NCBI RefSeq assembly: GCF_019805165.1
Contig: NZ_RWIJ01000024.1
Coordinates: forward strand, 38,477-102,476
Length of the DNA: 64,000 nt
Direction: 5' to 3'
Source of the DNA: Azospirillum sp. 412522
GTDB taxonomy: Bacteria > Pseudomonadota > Alphaproteobacteria > Azospirillales > Azospirillaceae
Shown: one piece after another, positions 34,690 to 44,816 of the stretch
How the letters are laid out: every line of letters starts with the position of its first letter
Position numbering within the stretch: position 1 is the stretch's first letter
Notes under the pieces: model-generated
Databases searched by the model: none
Told to the model about the DNA's origin: nothing
What the model saw: only the letters and a program-made list of their open reading frames with translations
Position numbers and translations under genes: made by a program

Positions 34690-35841
34690 TCAGTCCTTCA
34701 GGTCTTCCCAAAGCTCCTTCACCTTGGCGAAGAAGCCTTCCGACTGCGGGTTCGAGCCTTCCTTGGCGGCGCCCTCGAACTCGCGCAGCAGTTCCTGCTG
34801 GCGCTTGGTCAGGTTCACCGGTGTCTCGACCACCGCCTGGATGTACATGTCGCCGCGCTGGGCGCTGCGCAGCACCGACATGCCCTTGCCCTTGATGCGG
34901 AACTGGTGGCCGGACTGGGTGCCGGGCGGCACCGTCACCTTGGTGCGGGTGCCGTCGATGGTCGGCACCTCCACCGACCCGCCGAGCGCCGCCGTGGTCA
35001 TCGGGATCGGCACCCGGCAGTGGATGTTGGCGCCGTCGCGCTGGAAGATCGGGTGCGGCCCGATGGCGAGGAAGATGTAGAGGTCGCCGGCCGGCGCCCC
35101 GCGCAGTCCCGCCTCGCCCTCGCCGGCCAGACGGATGCGGGTGCCGTCCTCGACCCCGGCGGGGATGTTGACCTGCAGGGACTTTTCCTTGCGCAGCCGG
35201 CCGGAGCCGCCGCAGTTCTTGCAGGCGTCCTTGATGACCTTGCCGGCGCCGTGGCAGCCGGGGCAGGTCCGCTCGATGGTGAAGAAGCCCTGCTGCGCCC
35301 GCACCTTGCCGTGGCCCTGGCAGGTCGGGCAGGTGATCGGCTGGGTCCCCGCCGCGGCGCCGGAGCCGTTGCAGCTGTCGCACTGCACGGTGGTCGGCAC
35401 GCGGATGGTGGTCTGGGTGCCTTTGAAGGCGTCCTCCAGCCCGATCTCCAGGTTGTAGCGCAGGTCCTGGCCGCGGCCGGACGCGCCGCCGCCGCCGCGG
35501 CGCCCGCCCATGAACTCGCCGAACATCTCGTCGAAGATGTCGGCGAAGCCGCCGCCGCCGCCGAAGTCGAAGTTGAAGCCGCCGGCCCCCGCGCCCGCGC
35601 CCGGACCACGGCCACCCTCGAAGGCGGCGTGGCCGAACCGGTCGTAGGCCGCGCGCTTCTGATCGTCCTTCAGGACGTCATACGCTTCGCTGATTTCCTT
35701 GAACTTCTGCTCGGCGTCCTTGTCACCCTGGTTGCGGTCCGGGTGGTACTGCATCGCCATCTTGCGATAAGCCTTCTTCAGCTCATCCGCGCTGGCGCTC
35801 TTCGCCACACCGAGCAGCTCGTAATAATCCTGTTTCGCCAT
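34690..35841 (-). CDS. dnaJ: chaperone DnaJ
   Basis: Hsp40 co-chaperone, 383 residues. J domain at about 3-70 with MQYHPDRN (the HPD motif), then a Gly/Phe-rich linker (GAGAGAGGFNFDFGGGGGFADIFDEMF). Next come four zinc-binding CxxCxGxG repeats beginning CDSCNGSG, CPTCQGHG, CPGCHGAG and CKNCGGSG, and last the C-terminal substrate domains. It lies 149 bases after dnaK in the same direction; a strong hairpin between them may reduce read-through or stabilise the upstream message. Confidence 0.97.
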   Translation of the reverse strand: MAKQDYYELLGVAKSASADELKKAYRKMAMQYHPDRNQGDKDAEQKFKEISEAYDVLKDDQKRAAYDRFGHAAFEGGRGPGAGAGAGGFNFDFGGGGGFADIFDEMFGEFMGGRRGGGGASGRGQDLRYNLEIGLEDAFKGTQTTIRVPTTVQCDSCNGSGAAAGTQPITCPTCQGHGKVRAQQGFFTIERTCPGCHGAGKVIKDACKNCGGSGRLRKEKSLQVNIPAGVEDGTRIRLAGEGEAGLRGAPAGDLYIFLAIGPHPIFQRDGANIHCRVPIPMTTAALGGSVEVPTIDGTRTKVTVPPGTQSGHQFRIKGKGMSVLRSAQRGDMYIQAVVETPVNLTKRQQELLREFEGAAKEGSNPQSEGFFAKVKELWEDLKD

Positions 35842-35916
35842 GGGGGCCGACCGCCTTTGAGTCGTTCTGGTCCAAACTGTCCGCATCGTGCCGGAACCTG
35901 ACCCCAGCATACCGAA

Positions 35917-35945
35917 GGCCCGCCGCCGGGAAAAGGCGGCGGGCC
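35917..35945 (-). other. stem-loop between dnaK and dnaJ
   Basis: Perfect 11-base stem, GGCCCGCCGCC pairing with GGCGGCGGGCC, and a seven-base loop. There is no T tract after it on the minus strand, so it is more likely an attenuator or RNA-stability element than a full terminator. Confidence 0.7.
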
Positions 35946-35990
35946 ATCGATGCTCGCGTCAGGTCCGTATCAAAAAGAAGCTGGCCGGTG

Positions 35991-37907
<1,917 letters not shown>

Positions 37908-38530
37908 GTTCAGCCTCTTTCGTTCGGCAGATGCGTGGCGGCCCGTCTGGTCCGGCACCGCCGCGATCCCCATAGGGTCGGTGAAACGTCGGTGGAGCGC
38001 TTGGGGGTCCGGATACCGGGGACCGATGCCCCCGGGTCCGGCCCGTGCTGGCGGAGATATAGGCGGAGCCGTTTCGGGCTGCAACAGGGTGGCGCGCCTT
38101 TCGACCCGCAAAAGCGGGGAAAAATCGGTGCGGGGACATCCGTTGCCGCCCCGGCATCATCCCGCTGCTCTTCCCAATAGAATACTGGCGTATTCAAGCA
38201 GGCGATGACGAGTATCCCGATATTCACCCACCGCTGATTCAAATCGTCACAGATGTTACAAGTGATTAATGCTTCGATTGTGAACTAGCCAAGGAAGTTA
38301 ACCTTTCATTAACAAGCATTGGCGTGCAAAGTACGGAAAAATCAATTCGCAGTTGCTATGATTACTCACGGTCCGGAGAATCTAATAGTGAAAGCCGAAA
38401 GAGAATATGCTATCTCCATTGTGGATAGGGGATGACCGCAAGGGGAGGGGCCGGCAATGCTGCCGATGCCGCCGCCGGTGCACGCGGTTCCCCGGCGATG
38501 CTGGTCACACAGGTGTGAAAGGGAAGCGCG
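37908..38530. other. AT-rich intergenic region between dnaK and the 67-residue ORF
   Basis: A 623-base gap with no convincing gene. From about 38165 to 38435 it is distinctly richer in A/T than the rest of the window. It holds the CtrA-type box at 38298. A 25-codon frame at 38358 has no ribosome site and is not called. The part nearest dnaK presumably holds the dnaK promoter, but I cannot place it. Confidence 0.7.
38298..38313 (+). promoter_or_regulatory. CtrA-type binding site
   Basis: TTAACCTTTCATTAAC fits the full CtrA consensus TTAA-N7-TTAAC exactly. It is also nearly palindromic (GTTAA...TTAAC from 38297). It lies in the AT-rich gap, 218 bases before the start of the 67-residue ORF. Regulation by CtrA is inferred from the match only. 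Confidence 0.6.
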
Positions 38531-38734
38531 ATGATGGACGAACGACGCGATGTGGCCCTGGCCATCAAGTCCTGCCTGGACAGCCTGATGAGCGATGCGA
38601 CGCGGTGCGATCTGGACGATCTGGTGCGCTTCCTCAGCCTCGCCGCCCTCGCCGCGGAGGAGGCCGCTGTGGCCCACGACCCTCATTCCATTCACATGAA
38701 GGCCCTGATGGCCACCGGAGCCGGCCACTGCTGA
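38531..38734 (+). CDS. small hypothetical protein
   Basis: A 67-residue protein of unknown function, not recognised as any family. It is mostly helical and acidic: KSCLDSLMSDATRCDLDDLVRFLSLAALAAEEAAVAH. It has no signal peptide or membrane span; the Cys residues (16, 27 and the C-terminal one) are not in a metal-binding pattern. GGGAAG lies a few bases before the double ATG. Codon use is GC-rich like its neighbours, unlike the AT-rich DNA before it. The CtrA-type box 218 bases upstream is the only regulatory hint. Confidence 0.6.
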   Translation: MMDERRDVALAIKSCLDSLMSDATRCDLDDLVRFLSLAALAAEEAAVAHDPHSIHMKALMATGAGHC

Positions 38735-38820
38735 CCGGCGGTCGCCGGTCGGTTCATGCCCGGCAGTTCAGTCCCGGGGCGTGAAGGCGGGCGCCCTTCC
38801 GCCTTGCGCCATTTCCGTCC

Positions 38821-39351
38821 CTACAATATCCCGGCGTTGCGGATGGCGTCGTCGATCCGGCCCAGCATTTCGGCGCAGGATTCGTCGCCATCCATCAGGT
38901 CGGGCAGCGCGAAGCTGAACATGGCGACCGCGGCGACAGGTCCGGTCGCATCGGTGCGCTCCGCGCCGACCAGCCACAGGTAATGGGTCTCCGCCCGGCC
39001 GTCCTCTTCCGTCCGCATCATCGCCTGGGCGATCACGGCGCCGTCGGCCCGGCTTTCCACCGTCCGGTCCCCCGCCCGCTGATCCTGCGGCCTGACGAAA
39101 CGCAGCGCCATTTCCTGCAGCGTGGCGGCGGTGCCGCCGGAGTCCGGCCGCGGCGCCACCCGGTCGGTCACCAGCCGCAGAACGCCCGCGGCCGGCGGCG
39201 GCGGTCGGAAGGTGCCGACCGGCTGCCCTTCATGCTCCTCCACATCGACGGCCCAGCCGGCCGGCAACCGGAACCGCACCGTGTCGGCCCAGCCGATGTC
39301 GGAGCCCTGCCCGTTCCCCTGCCCGCCTGCTGAATAGGTTTCGTCGGCCAT
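38821..39351 (-). CDS. hypothetical protein
   Basis: A 176-residue protein that I do not recognise. After a Gly-rich start (MADETYSAGGQGNGQGSDI) it shows alternating strand-like segments, TVRFRLPAGWAVDVEEHEGQPVGTFRPP, GVLRLVTDRVAP and THYLWLVGAERTD. It ends with a helical ESCAEMLGRIDDAIRNAGIL. The pattern (amphipathic strands, no signal peptide) is reminiscent of small DUF1795/PsbP-like folds, but this is only a visual impression. Base and codon use match the neighbours. It stands alone between the 67-residue ORF and the deacetylase-like gene. Confidence 0.75.
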   Translation of the reverse strand: MADETYSAGGQGNGQGSDIGWADTVRFRLPAGWAVDVEEHEGQPVGTFRPPPPAAGVLRLVTDRVAPRPDSGGTAATLQEMALRFVRPQDQRAGDRTVESRADGAVIAQAMMRTEEDGRAETHYLWLVGAERTDATGPVAAVAMFSFALPDLMDGDESCAEMLGRIDDAIRNAGIL

Positions 39352-39509
39352 CGCCCGCTCCCGAAGATTGGCGCGTGCCCGTCTGCGGCACGCCGGGACG
39401 GGCACCATAGGCGGCGCCAGTCCTGCCGCCAATGACCGATTGGCGATGACGGAATGGACGATGTGGGCAGACCGCGCGGGATGACCGGTGCGGCCTGCCG
39501 TTCCGCGAC

Positions 39510-40562
39510 TTATTCGGGGATCAGGAACTGCACGCCCAGCCAGCGCCAGCGGCCGTCGGCGGCCGGCAGGGTGCAGTTGACGCGGGCGCGGCCCGGCGGG
39601 AAGGGATCGCGGATGCGGACCTCCACCCGGTCCTCGGCGATGCGCTCCAGCGCGGTGCGGCCCTGGCCGGTGGCGAAGCAGGCCAGCCTGGAGCTGTCGC
39701 CCACCCCGTCGGCGATGGTGAAGCCCAGCGGCGGCGGATTGACGGTGACCAGCGGATCGTCGGGAGTCAGGTCCGACACCGGCAGCGGCAGCGCGTTGGC
39801 CGCCAGCTCGAACCGGTCGGCGCTGCCGTAGGTCTCGTTCATGAAGAAGCGCGGCAGGCTCCAGGGATCGGCCTGCGGGTGCAGAACCCCCGACTGCTGG
39901 CCGAAGGCGGCGGTGAAGCCCTGGTCGATCACCAGCTGCCGCACGGCCAGCGAATATTCGCCCTGCGGATAGGAGAAGATCGCCGGGCGCCGTCCCAGCT
40001 CGGTCTGGAAGCGGTCGGACATCCGGCGCAGGTCGGCGGCCACCTGATCCGGGCTGCGCGCCAGCATCGACTGGGTCGAGGTGCCGAGCGCCCCGATGGT
40101 GACGCCGGCCGCCGCCATCTGCCGGATTTCGCTCCAGGTCATGTGGGTGGGGGAGCCGCGGTCCACCGGGTCGGTGGCGACGAACAGGGTGAAGGGCAGT
40201 CCCGCCGCCTTCAGCCGCGGCCAGGCCTCGGTATAGGCGGAGCGGCTGGCCTCGTCGATGGTGATCGCCACCGTGCGGTCGGGCAGCGGCTTGCCGGTGC
40301 GCAGCGCCTCCAGGATCCTCGGCAGCGGCAGGACGTTGTAATCGCCGTCGGTCAGCTCGTCCAGATGGGCTTCGAACTGGTCGATGCGGATGCTGATCGA
40401 GGGATTCTGGTCCTCGCCGAAGCGGTCATAGGCGAACACCACTGCGCTGGCGCCCGGCGGAGAGGCGGAGTCGGCGGCGGCGGGCCGGGATACCGGCACG
40501 AACGCGGTCCAGACGGACAGCGCGGCGGCGGCGAGTATCGTGACGGCACGACGGAACGGCAT
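39510..40562 (-). CDS. polysaccharide deacetylase-fold protein lacking metal-binding His residues
   Basis: Exported protein of the NodB/PgaB deacetylase fold, 350 residues, with a signal peptide (FRRAVTILAAAALSVWTAFVPVSRPAAA). The order of motifs can be followed. Motif 1, normally TFDDG, reads ITIDEASRSAY. After PFTLFVATDPV and HMTWSEIRQMAAAGV, motif 2, normally GxHTxxH, reads TIGALGTSTQSML, so both metal-binding His are missing. Motif 3 is IFSYPQGEYSLAVRQLV. The C-terminal ~110 residues are an extra beta-rich region. It may be a binding protein rather than an active N-deacetylase. Confidence 0.85.
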   Translation of the reverse strand: MPFRRAVTILAAAALSVWTAFVPVSRPAAADSASPPGASAVVFAYDRFGEDQNPSISIRIDQFEAHLDELTDGDYNVLPLPRILEALRTGKPLPDRTVAITIDEASRSAYTEAWPRLKAAGLPFTLFVATDPVDRGSPTHMTWSEIRQMAAAGVTIGALGTSTQSMLARSPDQVAADLRRMSDRFQTELGRRPAIFSYPQGEYSLAVRQLVIDQGFTAAFGQQSGVLHPQADPWSLPRFFMNETYGSADRFELAANALPLPVSDLTPDDPLVTVNPPPLGFTIADGVGDSSRLACFATGQGRTALERIAEDRVEVRIRDPFPPGRARVNCTLPAADGRWRWLGVQFLIPE

Positions 40563-40760
40563 GGCGCCCTTGCTGAAAAGGCTGATCGGGGCGACCTTCG
40601 CCCCAACGCAAATGGTGTGCCATAGTCTCCGTCCTGCGAACAAGCGCCGACCGCCGCTTTCGCGCGGAGGGCAGCGATGCGGTGCGCGCGTGCAACAATG
40701 GAACGCCGCCGGCGTAGCACAAGCCCCGGTATGGGGAGCGGGGCGGGGCCGCCCCTGCCC

Positions 40761-41309
40761 CTACATCAGCCTGCCGCCTGCCGCCGCGTCGGTCAGCAGC
40801 GGATAGCGCCCGGCATCCGGCAGCTGGTAGTGCCACCATTCCGACGGGTAATGCTCCCACCCGGCGCCGGCCATCACCCCCAGCAGCAGGGCGCGGTTGC
40901 GCTGCTGTTCGGTCGTCAGGTCGCTGCGGCCATGGTGCGACCGTTCGGTCATCGCGTCGAAGCCGGTGCCCATGTCCAGGGGCAAGCCGGCGCCGTCCAC
41001 CAGCGTCAGGTCGATCGCCACGCCGCGGGTGTGGTTGGACCCCAGCCGCGGGTCGGCGATGTAGGTGGGATCGGGGAAGGCGTGCCAGAGCTTCCATTGC
41101 GCCTCCGCCGGGCGGAAGGCATCGTACACCCGCAGCCGGCAGCCGATGCCGCGGGCCAGCCGGATGGCGTCGCCCAGCCGGCTGGCCGCGTCGGGGTGCA
41201 GCAGGCACACCGCCGAGCGGTAGATCGGCGCGCCCGACAGGTTGTCGGCGGTGGCGTAGAGAAGCTCCAGATCGATGTCGAAGGCAGGAGGCGTGATCTC
41301 GGTCAGCAT
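40761..41309 (-). CDS. D-alanyl-D-alanine dipeptidase (VanX/DdpX family)
   Basis: Zinc dipeptidase that cleaves D-Ala-D-Ala, 182 residues. Family blocks are LELLYATADNLSGAPIYRSAVCLLHPDAA, RVYDAFRPAEAQ, the zinc site SNHTRGVAIDLTL (SxHxxGxAxD) and EWWHYQLP with catalytic Glu and zinc His. I start at MLTEITPPAFDI because homologues begin about there; in-frame ATGs at 41357 and 41378 would add 16 or 23 residues. A role in peptidoglycan turnover, not vancomycin resistance, is likely since no vanHA genes are near. Confidence 0.9.
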   Translation of the reverse strand: MLTEITPPAFDIDLELLYATADNLSGAPIYRSAVCLLHPDAASRLGDAIRLARGIGCRLRVYDAFRPAEAQWKLWHAFPDPTYIADPRLGSNHTRGVAIDLTLVDGAGLPLDMGTGFDAMTERSHHGRSDLTTEQQRNRALLLGVMAGAGWEHYPSEWWHYQLPDAGRYPLLTDAAAGGRLM

Positions 41310-41515
41310 GAAGAGGGCAACCGTCGGCGTGTGGGGAAGACGAACGTCCTCTAGCATGGCCGCGGCGCCGTCTGCCATGGTCTCTGATCCGCCATCCCTG
41401 CACCGGCGGGTGCTTTCTCCGGGAGGACGCCTGCCGGGATGGCGATCCATGGAAGCTTGGCCTGCGTATATGAACCGGCCGTCCGCGCGACGCTGCGGCC
41501 AAGGAAGGTGGGGTG

Positions 41516-42292
41516 ATGAAGGTTCTGGGTCTGGATACGGCCACATCCGGCTGTTCGGCGGCGGTGTGGGAAGGAATTGTCGGTGCTGACGGCCTGGACG
41601 TTGATGGCCGGGACGCCGCCGGCCGGGCCGATGGCGCGCGCGTGACCTTCCGGCGCAGCCCCCCGATGGCGCGCGGTCAGGCCGAAGTGCTGGTGCCGCT
41701 GGCGCAGGAGGTGCTGGCCGAGGCCGGGATCGGCTTTGCCGATCTCGACCGCATCGCGGTCACCGTCGGGCCGGGCGCCTTCACCGGGTTGCGCATCGCG
41801 CTGGCCGCCGCGCGCGGCATCGCGGTGGCCCAGGGGCTACCGGTGGTCGGCGTCACCAGCTTCGACGCCATCGCCCACGGTGTGCCTGCCGCCGAGCGTG
41901 CCGGCCGCTTCCTGCTGGTCGCCGTCGACAGCCGGCGGGCCGAACCCTTTCTGCAGTTGTATGACGCGGCGCTGGCCCCCGTCGGCGATCCGGCGATGCC
42001 CGACCCCTCGGCGATCCCCGGCTGGCTCGACGCGCTGTACCCGTCCGGGCCGCTGCTCCTGGCCGGCGACGCGGCGGCGGCGCTGGTTCCGCTGCTGGCC
42101 GGGCCTTTGCCGGGCGGGCGGGCCGACCTCGTCGTGGCGGCCGGCGACGGGTTGCCGGATGCCGCGGTGGTGGCGGCGCTGGGCGCCGTCCGCCCCGCCG
42201 GCCTGGCCGTCGAGCCCTTCTATCTCCGCCCGCCCGACGTCACCCTGCCGAAGACGTCGGGAGCCGGGACGGTGCCGGGAGCCGCGGCATGA
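41516..42292 (+). CDS. tsaB: tRNA threonylcarbamoyladenosine biosynthesis protein TsaB
   Basis: TsaB, the partner of TsaD and TsaE in making t6A37 of ANN-decoding tRNAs. It starts VLGLDTATSGCSAAVWEG and has the ASKHA-fold blocks MARGQAEVLVPLAQEVLAEAG, RIAVTVGPGAFTGLRIALAAARGIA and LLVAVDSRRAEPFLQLY. The 258 residues are in the normal range. AAGGAAGG precedes the ATG. It overlaps rimI by four bases (ATGA), the same tsaB-rimI pairing found in many bacteria. Confidence 0.95.
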   Translation: MKVLGLDTATSGCSAAVWEGIVGADGLDVDGRDAAGRADGARVTFRRSPPMARGQAEVLVPLAQEVLAEAGIGFADLDRIAVTVGPGAFTGLRIALAAARGIAVAQGLPVVGVTSFDAIAHGVPAAERAGRFLLVAVDSRRAEPFLQLYDAALAPVGDPAMPDPSAIPGWLDALYPSGPLLLAGDAAAALVPLLAGPLPGGRADLVVAAGDGLPDAAVVAALGAVRPAGLAVEPFYLRPPDVTLPKTSGAGTVPGAAA

Positions 42293-42759
42293 CCGCAGCC
42301 GCCATCCGCCTCCATCCAGCCGGTCCGCTGGAAGCCGGAGTGGTCGCGGCCCTGCAGCAGACCTGCTTCCCCGACGATCCGTGGGACGAGGGGTCGGTCG
42401 CCACCCTGAGCGCCCCGCCGTCCGGCTTCGCGGTCGTGGCGCTCGATGCGCGGGACGAGCCGGTCGGCTTCGTCATGGCCCGCGTCGCGGCGGAGGATGC
42501 GGAGATCCTCGCCATCGGCGTGCTGCCGCAGGCGCGCCGCGGCGGCACCGGCCGTCTGCTGGTCGAGGCCGCCGTCACCGGGTCGCGAAACCTGGGGGCG
42601 ACTGCGTTGTTTCTTGAAGTCGCCGAGGATAACCCGGCGGCTTGGAGTCTATACAAGGCCAGCGGCTTTTTTTCCGTCGGACGCCGCCCCGGATACTACA
42701 AACGACCCGATGGACGGGTCGCCGCGCTTGTCCTGCGCCGCAATCTTGACGGGGCATAG
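42289..42759 (+). CDS. rimI: ribosomal protein S18 alanine N-acetyltransferase RimI
   Basis: GNAT enzyme of the RimI type, 156 residues, which acetylates the N-terminal alanine of S18 in E. coli. The acetyl-CoA loop is ILAIGVLPQARRGGTGRLLVEAAVTGSRNLGATALFLEVAEDNPAAWSLYKASGFFSVGRRPGYYK (described here by its ends), with the RimI-specific FLEVAEDN and FFSVGRRPGYY. It is coupled to tsaB and converges on the TusA-like gene with a gap of three bases. Confidence 0.93.
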   Translation: MTAAAIRLHPAGPLEAGVVAALQQTCFPDDPWDEGSVATLSAPPSGFAVVALDARDEPVGFVMARVAAEDAEILAIGVLPQARRGGTGRLLVEAAVTGSRNLGATALFLEVAEDNPAAWSLYKASGFFSVGRRPGYYKRPDGRVAALVLRRNLDGA

Positions 42760-42762
42760 GGG

Positions 42763-43017
42763 TTAATTTTTCCGCACCATCAGGCGGTGTACTCCATTCG
42801 GCTCATCCATTCGTTCGGGGTGCACAGACAGAATGCTGTGACCCAGTTCCATCAAGGATCGTGGAACGTTTTCCAAGGGTTCGCCGGCATTCAGCCGGAC
42901 TTCGAGTGTCTGCCCCGCGTCCATCCGCTCCACCATCAACTTGGTCTTGACGAAGGTTAACGGACAAACCTGCGAGGTGATGTCGAGAAACAAGTCTGCG
43001 GAGATTTTTTCGGTCAC
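42763..43017 (-). CDS. TusA/SirA-like sulfur-carrier family protein
   Basis: An 84-residue TusA-fold protein. The Cys-containing loop reads DITSQVCPLTFVKTKLMVERMDAG; the usual CPxP is CPLT here, so the conserved Pro after two residues is missing while the Cys and the following VKTK-like helix are kept. The C-terminal part (GEPLENVPRSLMELGHSILSVHPE) matches the family. It may pass sulfur or act as a regulator; partners are unknown. It is divergent from mucR, sharing about 90 bases of upstream DNA. Confidence 0.88.
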   Translation of the reverse strand: MTEKISADLFLDITSQVCPLTFVKTKLMVERMDAGQTLEVRLNAGEPLENVPRSLMELGHSILSVHPERMDEPNGVHRLMVRKN

Positions 43018-43046
43018 CGATTCCTCTTTGTTTCAAAGGATGGATA

Positions 43047-43075
43047 TTGCACGGCGCAGAAAACCTCTTTATATG
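43047..43075 (+). promoter_or_regulatory. candidate promoter of mucR
   Basis: TTGCAC at 43047 and TATATG at 43070 with a 17-base spacer, 32 bases before the mucR start. The short gap is A/T-rich compared with its surroundings, which suits autoregulation by MucR, as in relatives. Confidence 0.45.
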
Positions 43076-43106
43076 GTGAGGTACGAATGCCGCGGAGCAA
43101 GCTTAC

Positions 43107-43520
43107 ATGAGCAACGGGTCCCCTTCCAACGCGCTGTTGTCTCTGACCACGGAGATCGTGGCGGCGCATGTCTCCAACAATACAGTCGCACTGACCGATC
43201 TTCCGACTCTGATCGAACAGGTCTACAAGTCGCTGGCCAACGTCGGCACCGAACCGGTGGTGGCCGAGGAGCGGCCGCAGCCTGCCGTGCCGATCAAGAA
43301 GTCGGTCACGCCGGACTATATTGTGTGCCTGGAAGACGGCAAGAAGCTGAAGATGCTGAAGCGCCATCTCAAGACGGCGTACAATATGACCCCAGAAGAA
43401 TACCGTGACCGCTGGGGCCTGCCGACCGACTATCCGATGGTCGCCCCGAACTACGCCCGCCAGCGCAGCTCGCTGGCCAAGCAGATCGGTCTCGGCACCC
43501 GCGCCCGCCGCGGCGCCTGA
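43107..43520 (+). CDS. mucR: MucR/Ros family transcriptional regulator
   Basis: A 137-residue MucR/Ros regulator; relatives control exopolysaccharide, motility and cell-cycle genes and bind A/T-rich promoters. The family core is PAVPIKKSVTPDYIVCLEDG, then KKLKMLKRHLKTAYNMTPEEYRDRWGLP and PMVAPNYARQRSSLAKQIGLG. In classical Ros the zinc ligands are Cys-Cys-His-His; here the second Cys position is Asp (CLED) and the final His is replaced (KTAYN), so zinc binding is doubtful. The N-terminal part (LLSLTTEIVAAHVSNNTVALTDLPTLI) is the usual oligomerisation region. Confidence 0.95.
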   Translation: MSNGSPSNALLSLTTEIVAAHVSNNTVALTDLPTLIEQVYKSLANVGTEPVVAEERPQPAVPIKKSVTPDYIVCLEDGKKLKMLKRHLKTAYNMTPEEYRDRWGLPTDYPMVAPNYARQRSSLAKQIGLGTRARRGA

Positions 43521-43891
43521 GGAGTTGGGGGGTCCCGCAGGGCGGACCGGCGCCGTGATGCGCCGCCACCCTTGCCCGTCCCCTCGTCCCTTGCCTTTCC
43601 CTTTCATGGCCGTTTTCGCGGACACCGCGGTCGGCCCGCCGGCATCCTCCCAAAGGCGTTCTCAAGCCGGGCATTCCTGAACCGGCCAGACGCGCCGGCC
43701 GGGCAGCAACCGGCGGCTCCGGACGAGGGCGCTTGCCCGCTGCGCGCTACGATGTCGGTTGACCGGCAACCGGCGGATCGTGTTATGCCTTGTGGAGCGT
43801 GCGACGCCGCCGTCCCGCCCCGGCCGCCCGATCCTGGCGGCGGCAGACCGGCGCGCCGCACAGTCCCGAACCATCGCAGCGGACCGTCGAC
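43521..43891. other. gap between mucR and olsB
   Basis: 371 bases without a supported gene. The sequence is GC-rich with no clear promoter, terminator or repeat that I can place. It must contain the end of the mucR transcript and probably the olsB promoter. Confidence 0.6.
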
Positions 43892-44809
43892 ATGGCTGAT
43901 GCAAGCTTGGACCAGCCGGGCATGACCCGGACTAGCCCGGAGCGGCGCGAGACGTCCGCACCCGATGCTGCCGGTGTGGATGCCGCCGGCGTGATCGAAG
44001 CCGGTGGGGAAAGGCTGGCGGACGGCATCCGCCTGGGCACGCTGGAGGTGCGGCTGGCCCGCTCGGCGGAGGAGATCGACTGGGCGCAGGCTTTGCGTTA
44101 CCGCGTCTTCTATGAAGAGATGGCGGCGGTCCCCACCGACGCGATGCGGGCCCAGGGCCGCGATTTCGACGATTACGACGGCGTCGCCGACCATCTGCTG
44201 GTCATCGACCATGCCCGCGGCAACGGTCCCGACATGGTCGTCGGAACCTACCGCCTGATCCGCCGTCCCGCTGCCGAGAAGGTCGGCCGCTTCTATTCCA
44301 GCGATGAATACGACATCAGCCGTCTCGCCAGCTATCCGGGCGAGGTGCTGGAACTGGGGCGGTCCTGCGTCGATGCCGGCTATCGTTCGCGCGGCAGCAT
44401 GCAGTTGCTGTGGCAGGGCATCGCCGCCTATGTGTTCCAGCACGACATCGCCCTGATGTTCGGCTGCGCCAGCCTGCCGGGCACCGATCCGGATGCGCTG
44501 GCGGAGCCGCTGTCCTACCTCTACCACCATCACCTGGCCCCGGCGGACCTGCGGGCGACGGCGCTGCCGGAACGCTTCGTCTCGTTGAACCGCATGCCGA
44601 AGGACCAGATCGACCCGAGGCGGGCGCTGAACATCCTGCCGCCGCTGATCAAGGGCTATCTGCGGCTCGGCGGCTTCATCGGCGACGGTGCCGTGATCGA
44701 TCATCAGTTCAACACCACCGACGTCTGCATCGTGGTGAAGACCGATCTGATCACCGACAAGTATGCTAAGCATTACGAACGTCGCAGCCGCGACAGCCAA
44801 GCCGGCTGA
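43892..44809 (+). CDS. olsB: L-ornithine N-alpha-acyltransferase OlsB
   Basis: OlsB-type N-acyltransferase, 305 residues, that would transfer a 3-hydroxyacyl chain from ACP to ornithine, the first step of ornithine-lipid synthesis. The GNAT-fold core is LEVRLARSAEEIDWAQALRYRVFYEEM, DYDGVADHLLVID, VVGTYRLIRR, VLELGRSCVDAGYRSRGSMQLLWQGIAAYVF and FGCASLPGTDP, all typical of the OlsB/hemolysin-like group. A disordered ~40-residue N terminus precedes it, and a start at 43922 is possible. olsA follows after seven bases, which strongly supports the assignment. Confidence 0.92.
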   Translation: MADASLDQPGMTRTSPERRETSAPDAAGVDAAGVIEAGGERLADGIRLGTLEVRLARSAEEIDWAQALRYRVFYEEMAAVPTDAMRAQGRDFDDYDGVADHLLVIDHARGNGPDMVVGTYRLIRRPAAEKVGRFYSSDEYDISRLASYPGEVLELGRSCVDAGYRSRGSMQLLWQGIAAYVFQHDIALMFGCASLPGTDPDALAEPLSYLYHHHLAPADLRATALPERFVSLNRMPKDQIDPRRALNILPPLIKGYLRLGGFIGDGAVIDHQFNTTDVCIVVKTDLITDKYAKHYERRSRDSQAG

Positions 44810-44816
44810 GGCAACC

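Noticed and set aside
38414..38424. TTGTGGATAG as a DnaA box and the AT-rich gap as a replication origin
   Set aside because: A single 8/9 match without a cluster of boxes or a nearby dnaA is not enough, and it is 30 kb from parS.
38358..38435. A 25-codon frame (MITHGPENL...) upstream of the 67-residue ORF as a leader peptide
   Set aside because: No ribosome site and no attenuator-like hairpin follows; the frame could easily arise by chance in AT-richer DNA.
40761..41309. A vancomycin-resistance vanX
   Set aside because: No vanH, vanA or vanS/R genes are near; DdpX-like dipeptidases are widespread in Gram-negative bacteria.
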